From contig CM114273.1 in NCBI GenBank assembly GCA_050084515.1, forward strand, positions 992,001 to 1,056,000: a stretch of DNA of 64,000 nt, read 5' to 3'. Below are positions 32,721 to 43,675 of the stretch, one piece after another. This DNA is from Blasia pusilla. Lineage: Eukaryota > Marchantiophyta > Marchantiopsida > Blasiales. Numbering within the stretch: position 1 is the first letter of the stretch; each line of letters begins with the position of its first letter. The notes under the pieces were generated by a model that was given only the letters and a program-made list of their open reading frames with translations, did not search any database and was not told the origin of the DNA. Made by a program: the position numbers and the translations under genes.

Positions 32721-33949
32721 CCCTCATCTCCCTACCTTTTACTCTCTCCATAATCGATGAAACTTCCGTTAGGAAACCTGCTCGAGCGAAAGTCCCACCA
32801 GAGAAAGCAGCAAAATGATTGAAACTGGACACTTGGTACCACAAGACACTTGTACAAGACGTCTTTATTTTCTAGCACCTCTCTTTTTTCACATTTGGAA
32901 TTTTAAAAAGTCGTTTCTTGACGTCTCATTGTCACATGTTAGCAAGAGTTGACTCTTGGAAGGATTGGTGTCATACGGATTCTAAAGAGTCTAAACCATG
33001 ATAGTATAGATTGGGTCGATGAGGAGGGATTTTTATAGGGTCACATGTTTATAAGAGTGAGTAAGATGGCTAATTTATATTACTAGTGGGAGAGAAGAGG
33101 TTAATCATAGGGTATCATATCTAGGCAGTAGCCTGAAAAGAGATCATGGAGATTTGAGGAAAGCATTTGTAAGGTGCTTGAACAAACGTCGGTTACATTA
33201 GGTGATTAACCTCTCTATCCCTCCTCTTAGAAAAGTATAATATAGAGGAGATATATATTATCACTCCTAGAAAAAGATGGCATATATAGGAAAGAAAAGT
33301 CGGTGTGAGAACCATCAAAACTTAAAATACCATTGAAAAAGTGCATAAATTGATTGTGTGCAGGAGAGAAGAAGAAAAAATGGAAGTCCCCTCCAAAGTG
33401 AAACCCCACAATCTTGGTGGTGAGATTCAACTTTGATAAGGGATGGCCTTGACGAGACTTTTAAAGTTTTCTTTATTTCCTTGAAAGTCTCCCTTCTATT
33501 CATTCTTTTCTCCCTAGCTTTTACAAAATTAGTGTGCAACCCTTTTCTCGGCCCCTCTCAATAAGGCACCTATTTCTAAAAATACTTACAAAATGTTTAA
33601 AATATAAAAAATTGTAGTTTTAGAGGCAATGGTGGTGCAGGATGTGAGAGTGGGACAACTACAAACTATCATTTGAAAAATCTCATTATATTTGGGTCCC
33701 TAATAACTTATTAAAAAAGGGGATTTTTTAATTATCAAGTTTGGTTGTGAGGGAAATTTGATTATATTTTGGAATGAAATTGGGTAAATACCTCACAAAA
33801 TGATAAGAGATAATATATATTTTTATATTTTTTTTTGGAAAATCAGATTTATCATTGTCAAAATATTCATCCAAAAATGTATGTATATACTTCTATTTAG
33901 GTTTTCTTGTTGGAAGTTAAACTTCCAAATTATTAATAGTCATTACTAG
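32721..33949. other. AT-rich spacer
   Basis: I see no gene or clear repeat here; several A/T runs are present. Confidence 0.55.
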
Positions 33950-33957
33950 GGAAGATA

Positions 33958-34308
33958 GCAGGATTGCACACGGACATGTCCATGTCCGTTGGCTTATGTT
34001 CATCTTAGGAACCGACATGTCTGTGCGGATCTGGGTACCCGCGGCTCGCATCCAAGCCCACCCCTAAGCCCGCCAAGCCTGTCACGTAGACCCGGACTGG
34101 CCGAGCCCGCACCTATTTTATGGCCTGCACGCAACCCGCATAGGGCCCGCCCAATGGGACGTTGGGAGCTCAGCACGGGCTACACGCAGGCCATAAAAAA
34201 GCCCACCAACGGGTTTGGTGGGCTCAGGGGCGGGCTCGGATGCGAGTCACGGGTACCCGCGCGGCATACTTGTCCCATGGACGGACTTGTCCGTTTCCGT
34301 GCAACCTT
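33958..34308 (+). mobile_element. hAT-type MITE family A, well-bounded copy
   Basis: This 351-bp element is flanked by the perfect 8-bp duplication GGAAGATA (33950-33957 and 34309-34316). The left end GCAGGATTGCACACGGACA and the complement of the right end AAGGTTGCACGGAAACGGAC form imperfect terminal inverted repeats. An 8-bp duplication and CAG.GTTGCA-like ends fit the hAT superfamily. The interior is GC-rich with many GGGC/GCCC blocks and no coding capacity, so it is non-autonomous. Confidence 0.85.
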
Positions 34309-34316
34309 GGAAGATA

Positions 34317-34703
34317 AGCACACATTCAGTAAGTTAAACTTGCGAGTTTCTTCTGTGTTTGCAACTACTTGAGTCATTTGCAAGCCATAAGCAAATCCAA
34401 TTCAAGCGTAATTTAGTTTGCGACTGTTTTGAACTTTGTAAGCCAAATGTGAGTTCTATGAGACATACAAGACTTGCAAACATCTCTCATTGAGATTTAT
34501 GAGTATGCCTCACAAAAATGACTTATCAAGTGGTGTGAGTACTTCGCATCATAAATACACTTAGAAAAAACTCTTAAACATACTTGTAAAAGCTGAATGC
34601 AAGTATTTATTAAGTTAGTGGCAGCTTTGACGAGCAATAAGATTTGGATGAAAAATATTTAAATAAATATATAAGTCTTACATGCATAACACCATAAACG
34701 TGT
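34317..34703. other. Spacer between two MITEs
   Basis: AT-rich sequence; nothing recognised. Confidence 0.55.
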
Positions 34704-34711
34704 GGTAGGAT

Positions 34712-34925
34712 CAGGGTCTTGGGAGTTTTTCTACAGGAATCGGTACATATGCCAATATTTCATAGCCGAGAACGGTAATGTAGGAGTTTGAATCGGTTTT
34801 TGATACCCATATAAAGAAACTCCCCATTTCCTGCCAATTTTTCTTGGACCACTTTTAAATGAAACGGATATTTTTTATGTTAACGAGCTACAAATACTCA
34901 TAACCACGGATCTCCCCAATCATTG
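34712..34925 (+). mobile_element. hAT-type MITE family B, copy 1
   Basis: This 214-bp element is flanked by the perfect 8-bp duplication GGTAGGAT (34704-34711 and 34926-34933). It starts CAGGGTCTTGGGAGTTTTTC and ends CGGATCTCCCCAATCATTG; the ends are imperfect inverted repeats (CAGGGTC.TGGGAG against CAATGATTGGGGAG). It is homologous to 37428-37642 and noncoding. Confidence 0.87.
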
Positions 34926-34933
34926 GGTAGGAT

Positions 34934-35910
34934 AGTGATGGGGGTCATGGAATGAGGATGCAAGTTTGAATCCCTTCTCTGGTCCCTTTTGAGTCACTCA
35001 AGAAACTCAAAGTTACCTAACTATGTGTGTTTAAGATGCTCTTGCCTACAATTGGCTTCTTATGACTTTTGGAATTTGGTAGCAATCCTTCTTTTGAGAT
35101 AAGATTTGATTAGTCATTTCTATTGGAATGAATGCGGATGATTAGGGCATTACTTGATGTGAGCTCACTTCCATGAAACCTGTTGAAGAGCCAAAGTGAC
35201 TCAGTGAAGTAGTCACTTTGGCTATGAGTGACTTAGTTGTAAATAATTTTATTATCAAAACTCAAAGTCAATGTGTACCAAGTGACTTTTAAAGTAGTGG
35301 AATTGTGAATATATTATTTGACATAGACATATAGGAAAAACTCATATGGAGTTATTTCCAACATTGTCTCAACGGTTTTTGATTGTCGAGGGCACTCCCA
35401 ACATGTTGATGATTGATGGAAACTAGTATTGTAATGCGAATATCATTAGCCATTGCCCTAGTCTTTCATCTCACTTTGTGAAGTAAGTGTGAAGAGCTTG
35501 AAGAGCCAAAGTGATTTTGAGTTTGTATGGCAAGAATCTTTACTACCAAAAGACAAAAGAATTATTTTGTCCCATCATATATTACATCCAATAAAGACTA
35601 TGTACAAGGGAGTCAGCAATGAAGGGAAGTTCTCACTCCTCCTAAATCCATCACTCCCAAGAATGGACCCGCGCTTAGCAACTCCATACCCTAATCATTC
35701 TTACTAAGTGTCGCCCGCGATGATCTTCAACTTTTTTTACAAAATTCTCCTTTTCTTTTCTAGTTTAATTTTTTCCTCTTAACTTAAGTCCTTCTCATGA
35801 AATGATACCCACGCGAAGGACAAGTTCTCTAAACCCATCCTAATAGCATATGAAAAGAAAAGAAAAGAAATGAAAAGAAACGAAAGGAGATGCTTGAAAG
35901 GATTTCGCAT
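34934..35910. other. AT-rich spacer downstream of the calmodulin-like gene
   Basis: No gene was recognised. An (AAAAG)n-like purine tract lies at 35853-35885. The right part should hold the 3' untranslated region of the calmodulin-like gene. Confidence 0.5.
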
Positions 35911-36042
35911 AATGAACTTGATTAGTGCGCGGATTATGACACTAGCTGCAGTGCCTTGGAGCTCAACATCAGTGGTAATGAGCTTGATTAGTGAGCGGAT
36001 TATGACACTAGCTGCAATGACTTGGAGCTCAACATCAGTCGG
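35911..36042 (-). repeat. 66-bp tandem duplication across the stop codon of the calmodulin-like gene
   Basis: Copies at 35911-35976 and 35977-36042 differ at about six positions. The right copy encodes the last codons and stop of the calmodulin-like protein (MLSSKSLQLVS, stop); the left copy repeats the same peptide (MLSSKALQLVS) and stop downstream. The period is a multiple of three. Confidence 0.9.
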
Positions 36043-36824
36043 AACTCGTGAATGTCGAGCTTTCCGTTGCCGTCGCCGTCCACGCCGAGAATCATTCGCT
36101 CGCAGTCTCTCAAAGTCCGTCCGTCCGCCATCTCCAGATCCCGCAGAACCGCCTGCAGCTCGCCGGCGGAGATGAAGCCGTCGCCGTTTTTGTCGAACAC
36201 TCCGAACGCCTCCAGCAGAGCGTCTTCGACTTCGACTCCGACTCCGTCTTCGCAGAACAGAGAGCGGAACGCGTCCAGATGAATGCGGCTGCCATCGCCG
36301 CTCGGATCCACAGCTTCGAGCATGGATCGCACCTCCTCTTCCGACATCCGGAATCCCAGTTGCTTCATGACGCGCTTTAGATCCTCTGCGCTTATGGACC
36401 CGTCGCGATTCTCGTCGAATTTCTCGAACACTCTCCGCATCTCTATCTCGTCGAGTCTGATAGAACTCGCAGTGGCAGCCTCGCAATTCCTCCTGCCCTC
36501 ACTCGAGCGAATCGATTCCGAACACTCATCGGCACTGCAACTGGCAGCGTCCTGGAACTCGAACGAAATCCCGGAGATTACTTTCACGAATTCATAAGCG
36601 ACCTCATTGCTGCTCGCATTCTGGAAATCCAATTCGCACTCGCGCGAGTCGCCGCTCCTGAGATTCTGTGCGCAAGAAACCCGTGCATACAGAGTGGTGG
36701 TGGTGGTGGCGTCCATGAGCACCATCATCTGCAGACCTGCGGCGGCGGATTGGAAGAGCTCTGAGTAGTCCAGCGAGGGCAGCGATGAAGAGCGTGGATC
36801 CATCCAAACACCGACAGGAGCCAT
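36000..36824 (-). CDS. CML: Calmodulin-like calcium-binding protein with four EF-hands
   Basis: An intronless gene of 274 codons with ATG at 36824. Residues 1-120 are a low-complexity, Ser/Ala-rich extension without a recognisable domain. The C-terminal half has four EF-hands: DENRDGSISAED (137-148), DPSGDGSRIHLD (173-184), DKNGDGFISAGE (211-222) and DGDGNGKLDIHE (249-260). Loops 1, 3 and 4 are canonical. Loop 2 has its hydrophobic Ile one place late, as if one residue were inserted, so calcium binding there is doubtful. The family senses calcium and relays it to target proteins. Two EF pairs separated by a linker of about 25 residues, and the lack of introns, fit plant CML proteins. The stop codon lies inside a 66-bp tandem duplication. 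Confidence 0.93.
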   Translation of the reverse strand: MAPVGVWMDPRSSSLPSLDYSELFQSAAAGLQMMVLMDATTTTTLYARVSCAQNLRSGDSRECELDFQNASSNEVAYEFVKVISGISFEFQDAASCSADECSESIRSSEGRRNCEAATASSIRLDEIEMRRVFEKFDENRDGSISAEDLKRVMKQLGFRMSEEEVRSMLEAVDPSGDGSRIHLDAFRSLFCEDGVGVEVEDALLEAFGVFDKNGDGFISAGELQAVLRDLEMADGRTLRDCERMILGVDGDGNGKLDIHEFRLMLSSKSLQLVS

Positions 36825-37427
36825 TTGCGCTTAGTGAAGAATCTCAACGGACTGCGAGAGTGAGTCGATAGAACTGAAGCAGGTATCAAACACTCGCGGG
36901 CTCCTCAGCTCAGCTCGGGAAACGCCTTTCGATCTATCTCGTGAAGTGGGATCGGCCGCACGCATAGAGGATCGGAGAGCTTTAGGATGATGAACGAGAG
37001 AATTGGGATTGTTAGTTGCGGGACGAAGTGATCGCATTTCACACTCCTCTCCGCCGGACTTGTTAAAGGGAATGTTTGCAGTGGAAGGGGGGGGGTGCCG
37101 TGAGCTTTACACAACTGGCGGGTCCTGTGAGCTCTCAACGCACGATCCAGAGCGTCCGTCGGATCGATCGGAACCGTCCATGACCCACAAAGACTCCGAA
37201 AGTGGTGAGTGTAAGACTGTAACTGAGCTGAAGCGATGGATGGGCTGGACAGCGTCCAAGTCCGCGGCGCCCACGCACGCACGCACGCACGCTACCCCCG
37301 TCCATGACTCCATCCCCAAATCCCCGACGGTGCACGCGCAAAGGATCAGCAACCCCGCCCCGACCGGTTGCCCTTTCCCAGCCTCTTGGAAAATTGGAAT
37401 CTTGACTGTTGACTTTGGAGTCTGGAC
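36825..37427. other. Upstream region of the calmodulin-like gene
   Basis: Presumed promoter and 5' leader of the - strand gene. It holds an (ACGC)n run near 37269-37290 and a G run at 37085-37094. No additional gene is supported. Confidence 0.5.
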
Positions 37428-37642
37428 CAGGGTTCGGGGAGTTTTTTCGTGGGACCCGGTACATTACTGGGAATGGTAAATCGGGAACGGAAATCCCGGT
37501 CTTTGAACCGGTTTTCAGATATGAAATACAAAGAACGTCCTCAAATCCAACCGGTTTTTCGTAGGCCGCTTTAAAATTAGTCGGAAAATCTCAAATTTAA
37601 TCGGCTAGCCTTATTCGTAACCCCGGATCTCCCCGATCATTG
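37428..37642 (+). mobile_element. hAT-type MITE family B, copy 2
   Basis: This 215-bp element is flanked by the perfect 8-bp duplication GTCTGGAC (37420-37427 and 37643-37650). It starts CAGGGTTCGGGGAGTTTTTT and ends CGGATCTCCCCGATCATTG; CAGGGTTCGGGGAG pairs with CAATGATCGGGGAG. It is homologous to 34712-34925 over its whole length. Confidence 0.9.
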
Positions 37643-37821
37643 GTCTGGACTGACTCCTCACTCCGTTGAATTCCAGAATTGTCCTGGCGGAGTCGGTCGT
37701 CGTCCAGCTTGGGACCGACCGCCGACCGCCGAGTGGTGGGCCCGGGGCTTTGTCTGGGACCGGAATGGGCCTTTGCAGGGTTGGCTCTCCATGTCCACGC
37801 GTAGTTCAAGGACGCGGAGGG

Positions 37822-38030
37822 GGTCCTCGGTCCTCTGCGTTTCCTAGTGACGGTTTCCACCAACTGAAGGTCCTCGGTCCTCTGTGCTTCCTAGAGACGT
37901 TTCCTAGTGACGGTCTCCACGAACTGGAGGTCCTCGGCCCTCTGCGTTTCCTAGAGACGTTTCCTAGTGACGGTTTCCACGAACTGGAGGTCCTGGGTCC
38001 TTCGCGTTTCCTAGTGTCGTCTCCAAATTT
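37822..38030 (+). repeat. Minisatellite, about four units of up to 60 bp
   Basis: Units read GGTCCTCGGTCCTCTGCG, TTTCCTAGAGACG, TTTCCTAGTGACGGT.TCCAC, GAACTGGA. The full units are 60 bp, a multiple of three, so one frame stays open across the array (37666-38088) and encodes repeated FPSDG.HELEVLGP segments. No start context or domain supports a real gene. Confidence 0.75.
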
Positions 38031-41000
38031 AGTGGCTGGTAGCCCTGAGTATTTGAGACGTTTAGCGCATGTAGTTTGGAGTCGGTAGTAGCAGCCGAAC
38101 TAAACCCCAAATTCCAAATGCCCCCTTCCATTTCGGCTCCAGTTTATTTTAGCGGATATCTATTATGGGGGAGGATGGGAATACACAACGGTTGGGCGAA
38201 ACTTGTTATTGCCTTGTTATGGGCTCCCTTCTTCTAACTCCATAGCGGTGCTTATACATGTGAAATAATCGATGCATCTTGTCAAGAAAATAAAATGCAC
38301 CTGGCTAAATAATCGTCACGCTTTAAGTGCGCAAGTATATTCTAAACTTGAATGGGCGACGAAGATTCAAATCACAAGTAAGTCAATCATTTGAATTGAA
38401 ACTTGGAGCGTTAGAAGTCACTGTCTAAGTTAGAAAATCTCGTAAGGAAAGTCGTGGTAAAGCCCGACGGCGTGACGGACATTTCATGTAATACAGTTTA
38501 ATAGGAAAGCACATAGAAGGTGGAAGTCAATCACGGGGAGCTACCATCCAAAAAGTAACGGTGCCATTGGAATCTTGTCGACGGATAAAGATTCTTGGTA
38601 AATATTTCAAATTGGTCAAGAGCAAATCTAAAAGAAAGAGCATGTAATAACTTGAGTTTAAGTGGAAAAGTTTCTACCATTCAAAGATAGTCAAATGGCA
38701 AAAGCTCCTTAAAAGTGATTAGGAAAGATAAGTTAGGGGAGAGTAAAACACCTTTTGAAAGAGCAAATAGGAAGCATTCAAAAAGATCAAGGACGGGTTG
38801 GAAAGCAAAGAAGGAGACTCTTTCAAAACGCAAGATTTCAGAGCGCGATCAGAAACAAAGAGTACAGGAGAAGCTATCAAGTGAAGAGGGAGGTAATTAT
38901 TTTGCTGCAAAAAGTTGGAGAAGACGTTTTGGAGTTTTGTGGGATTATATTTGTGGGCGCGAGGATATTGGGTCAAAATTGGAAATCTCGGAAAACGTGC
39001 ATTTTTTCAAAAGTTGAATCACATCAATATTATTTCTACAACTCTCAAAAAGTGAAGTTAAGTGCGTAGCGGTGCTGTGAAATATTTGATTGCTGATTGA
39101 AGGCGTTTGCGATCAACAGAGATCAAGGAGGAGTTTGAAAAGAGAAATTGCTCATATCTTGGAGAATTTGGGGACTTTAGAAGATTTGATCAATACCTTA
39201 CTTAGTTTTCAGAGTAATTTATGTTGAAATTGGAAGAGAAGTGAGAGAAAAAAGTCTCTGAAACTTCTACACTATCATATAGGTTTGATAGCTAAATTCT
39301 AAGCCTTGGATCTTGAGCTTTGATGATCAGACCAGTGAACTTCTTATTAAGGAGAACTCAACCCTGAATTTTTTTTAATCTCCGCGTTCATGTGTATTGT
39401 TGACAATTATTTGAGTGGCCAATGGCACGTGGAAAACTGCTTTATTACCAAAACTGTCAATTTTGTCAATCGTGGTCGCCTGGTTTTGGCATTTAGTAGT
39501 ATTTTTCTGCGACACTCACCCAACGTGGTATTTGTTTTTGAGTAAAAATTATTCAATTACCACACTCTTGGACACATGGATGATATTTGTACTTTATCTC
39601 TCTAAGAAAATCTTGGACCCACACTCCAAGATTGCAATCTACAAGCTTGAAATACATTTTTTGGGAGCCTCTACTTCTTAAAAGAAAAGAGACAAGAAGG
39701 AAGCCCTCTCTTAGTTGTATGTGAATTTCTCAATCAAGTCAGACTCTAGATGGAAGGAAAGAAGGGTAGCCTCTCTCTCACGCATTCAAGAGAAGGGGAC
39801 TAAATCTTCGGACAATTCCATAATTTACACTTCTTCACATTCCATTTATCTATCTTTTTTTTCTAATTTTATTTATCCTCAATCTTATTTATAAGTTCAT
39901 AATTAACGTCTTTGCAGAAAAGAAGTTCGTACTATTCCTCAAAATCATTTGATATATGTGACTTCTAGAAGGTGTTACAACTTAGTCAGGTAAAATCCCA
40001 AAAATGAAACTAAGAAGTTGGCACTTAAAAAAGAAAAATGAAAGGACTTTCGTTGGGAGTATAGTAACCATAAAAGAATTTCAAAAAGGAGGGTCCGAAA
40101 GGAACCAAGTCTCGAAAAAAGTGTCTCCTTCAATTTTTTAGACCATTTATTACGCTTTTGAAGCCCTCTTGAAAGGAAATCTAGGTATATAATGAAGATG
40201 ATCCTGGCAAGTTTCATGTCATCAACTTCTTAAAAGATACAACTAGTATTCTTATAGCAAGAAATAGAGATGTCGATGACGTCAATACAAAAGTCCTATC
40301 TCAATTTCAAGGAGTCTTAGAGGTAATGATAGTTTTCCATTTATGTCAAATTTTCTCATGAGTTAATTATTGCATATGTACATATTTGGTAAACATTTCT
40401 TCTAACAAACATGTGTTATGAACATGAGCATATTTATTTTAGTGTTGACTCTATTGTGAATTAGGGGATCAATTATATCTTTCTCACAAAATTTCCCGAA
40501 TATATGCTTACCTTCAAGACTATCTTTTGCATCACTTGAGTTTAAAGATTGTTGCACTGATCATGCTCTTACAAAACATGAATGGCTCAAAGGGACAAGC
40601 AAATGACACTCCAAAAGGTCGAATTTTAAAAAAAGTAGATATTTAAGGTGATGCTGATGTAAATTTTTTAATTTCATCCAAGAATTTATTTGTAAGTAAC
40701 ATTATGTATATACTCATCTTCCTTACCTAATTTTGCATAGTTTCCTACCATGAAATTAATTAAAATTCTTTGTCCTACTCTCAATAATGCTACATATATT
40801 TGACCGCAAGAAAATATGGTAGTTTTTTTTCAATTTTTTTGAAAATAAATCTAGGTTAAAAAACAAGAGATAGAAATAAAATTTTTTGGTGTGTTTTGGC
40901 ACATGTTCAAAAAGTTTTCCTGTTTAGAGGACAAATGAGCCGGTTGGTTGAATTTTGTGTTGTTATTTGAAAATTGTAAATTCCTGAAATAATTATGAAA

Positions 41001-43639
41001 TTATTATCTTGGGAATGACTTTCGAGCCTTATTTGCATTTGAGTTGCGTAATTGCTATTTGAATGCAAGTACTTTACGCGCAGATGAGAAATGGCTCAAC
41101 TATAACTAAACTGTGGTAAAACTCTACTATAAATGTGGTGTGAGTGGCTTGCGGCTTTTGGTAATTGCAAAACACTTTCAAATGTAGTAATGCTAGTCTT
41201 GATCAAACTTGACATAAAATTTCTAACTAATTGTTGGATTCTCAAAATCCACCTCTTTGAAAAATTATTAATTTGATCGGTCTCCTTTTACGAGGAGAAG
41301 CTTAGAGTGATGGTTCCGATTTAAACGTCAAAAGAATCATAGTTCTATGATGGGGATGGCTTGTGGAATAATATAACTAGGATTATCTAACCTTATATTG
41401 TATTATGTGCAAGGCATACTAATGTAATATAGGATTAGATATATAAAATATCATGATGCAAATTTTTTCTATAAATAAAAACAAAGAAAATAGGTAAAAA
41501 CTCTAATATCCCGACTTCTAAGAAGGAAATAGTATGGAGTAGCCCATTCTTGTTAGTTTATGTAATGATGTCCCATCCTGGTAACCGTCAAAATTTGAGG
41601 ATTCTTGGGACCTTCATCCTCCAAATTTCTCTACCCAACCATACTAACTACATCACCTCCCATCAAGGTTATGCTAAAAACTATCTTTTGCAAAATGGCT
41701 TCCAATGATAGTAATCGAAGGGCAAACACAACTCACTACCAGCAATTCAGTCTATGGCATACATCCTCCTCATGGATGTATTCAGATTTCATAATCAAGC
41801 CATCCTCATTATGCTCTATCCATGGTTCAAAACTCACCCACACACCCTTCAAATCCTCAGGTTAATTACAAACCTCTCATTCTACTTTAATTCTCTAGGT
41901 TTTTTCTTGCTCACCTCTAACTCACTAGCAGTTCCAGCCACTAGATGCACTTTGCCAATAATATGATTCTCAATTCTTCTGGAAGCATTTTTGAGGTATA
42001 GCAAAACTTCCATAAGGAATATGTTAACGCAAGTTCACATATTACGCTGCAAGTTTACCGATGGCTACTGGAAAAGGTGGACCATTTGCAGGATCAGAAT
42101 GAAAGTCTCAGATCAGAAATTTCTCTTCTCAAAAACAGGAGTTCCACGCTTACAGATGAAAGCAACATCTCTGCACTTCAGGTCACACAGTACAAGCACA
42201 ACATCGTCAAGGCAAATCAGTACTTCAATGATTTCCTAAATGATACGAAAATTTTCATTGAGGACAATCGAAAGTTAGAAGCACAAACAGGCAGGCATCA
42301 TTACTTCAGACCTACAGTTCAGAATAGCACAACTACTGTGAAGATTCCACAGTTACGAATTTCTTCATAATCATGCCACTGATTTCTCAGATCACCAGTG
42401 CTTTTCTCCAATTCCCATTCCATACAAATTTTCGCCATCATCTGAACATACCTAGAATGTAGACGCAATGGACTGTGCTGATGTTTGCATCCTGCACTCA
42501 AGAGAAGATTTCAAATCAACTGCACTATATGATTTTATTTGCATAAAATTCCGCTTTGGATCATTCTATTCACGTTTCGTCCAGAATTCAGAACATTCCC
42601 GCCAGGTTACTCATGCTTTCTATTCTGTCCCACGGAACTATCACGTTGCTTCAGCATATTACAGCGTTACTCTTGAGTTCTTCATGCCACTACTACTAAC
42701 TATCACAAGGCAAACTTTCCCGTTTTCAAGTCTATTCTATTCAGTTATAGCATATCTGATTCTTATAAACTACAATTCCTTACAGTCCAACTCACTTTAG
42801 CCACACTTCAGAGGTATCTAACTTTCAATGGCTTCCTCTCCCTTACATTTCTGATAAAACTCTTTCGGTTTACGAAAATCTTCCCAACGGTTCCCACAGG
42901 AACTATTTACCATTCAATCCAAAGTATCAATCATCCACTATAGTCGTCAATCTTCCGTTTCTGTGCGCCTCTTCAAAACTTTCGTGCTCAGATCTCCGAA
43001 TAGGTCTACTTACCAAATTACTTGCGCTTATCCTAACAATAATACTCTTTTCCCATCCTTTTTAGTCATGCTGCGACAATCATTACTATTCTACAAACAT
43101 AAGTTAATCGTGCATTACATCTACGGCAGCAATAGTACTCTGCGCTCTACATCTTCTAGTCCATAACTTTTGGCCGCACACTTGTTCAGATACTAGGGCC
43201 GCGGGATCCCGAGGAATGTAGATATGGTAGCTGCCAATTTTTTGCCATAACGAGGTACCAGGTAACTCACCAAGTACCCGCTTCATGGGAACGGTTCTTA
43301 ACCCTTGGAAGCTCCACCATTAAGAACGGGAAAATGGCACCTGATGCAGCGTGATACCCCCGATATACTTTATTGAGGCTTCACTTCCATTTAAATATAT
43401 ACTTCTTGAAGAGGTCTAGCGGCAGCTGGCGTTACTTACATGAGTAGAAATCCAATTGTAAATTCCTTACGACCACCCCCGAAAGGGCCGAAACTATATC
43501 GTAGCACTCGCGGCCGATAGTTTGTTTGTAGGAATGAAGGTTTTAACGCTAGTAGCAATAAATAGGAAGGGTTGGAAACCAGGACAGTAAAGATCTTATC
43601 GCGGTGATGTAACTGAAGGCAGAGCTGGAGCAGATCAAA
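38031..43639. other. Long AT-rich region without recognised genes
   Basis: No frame shows a known domain. The only non-random-looking piece is 42000-42370 (+), where one frame gives a short coiled-coil-like peptide (LQDQNESLRSEISLLKNRSS) ending at TAA. It could be a lost exon, but nothing around it supports a gene. Confidence 0.45.
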
Positions 43640-43675
43640 CTTTCTGCGAGACAGCAAGATCTGTCTCGCAGAAAG
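43640..43675. repeat. Perfect 15-bp inverted repeat (hairpin)
   Basis: CTTTCTGCGAGACAG, a six-base loop CAAGAT, then CTGTCTCGCAGAAAG. A further direct copy of the arm (CTCTCTGCGAGACAGCAA) lies at about 43720-43738. The function is unknown. Confidence 0.85.

Noticed and set aside
37666-38088. Repeat protein encoded by the 60-bp minisatellite
   Set aside because: The open frame is explained by a repeat length divisible by three; no flanking coding signal.
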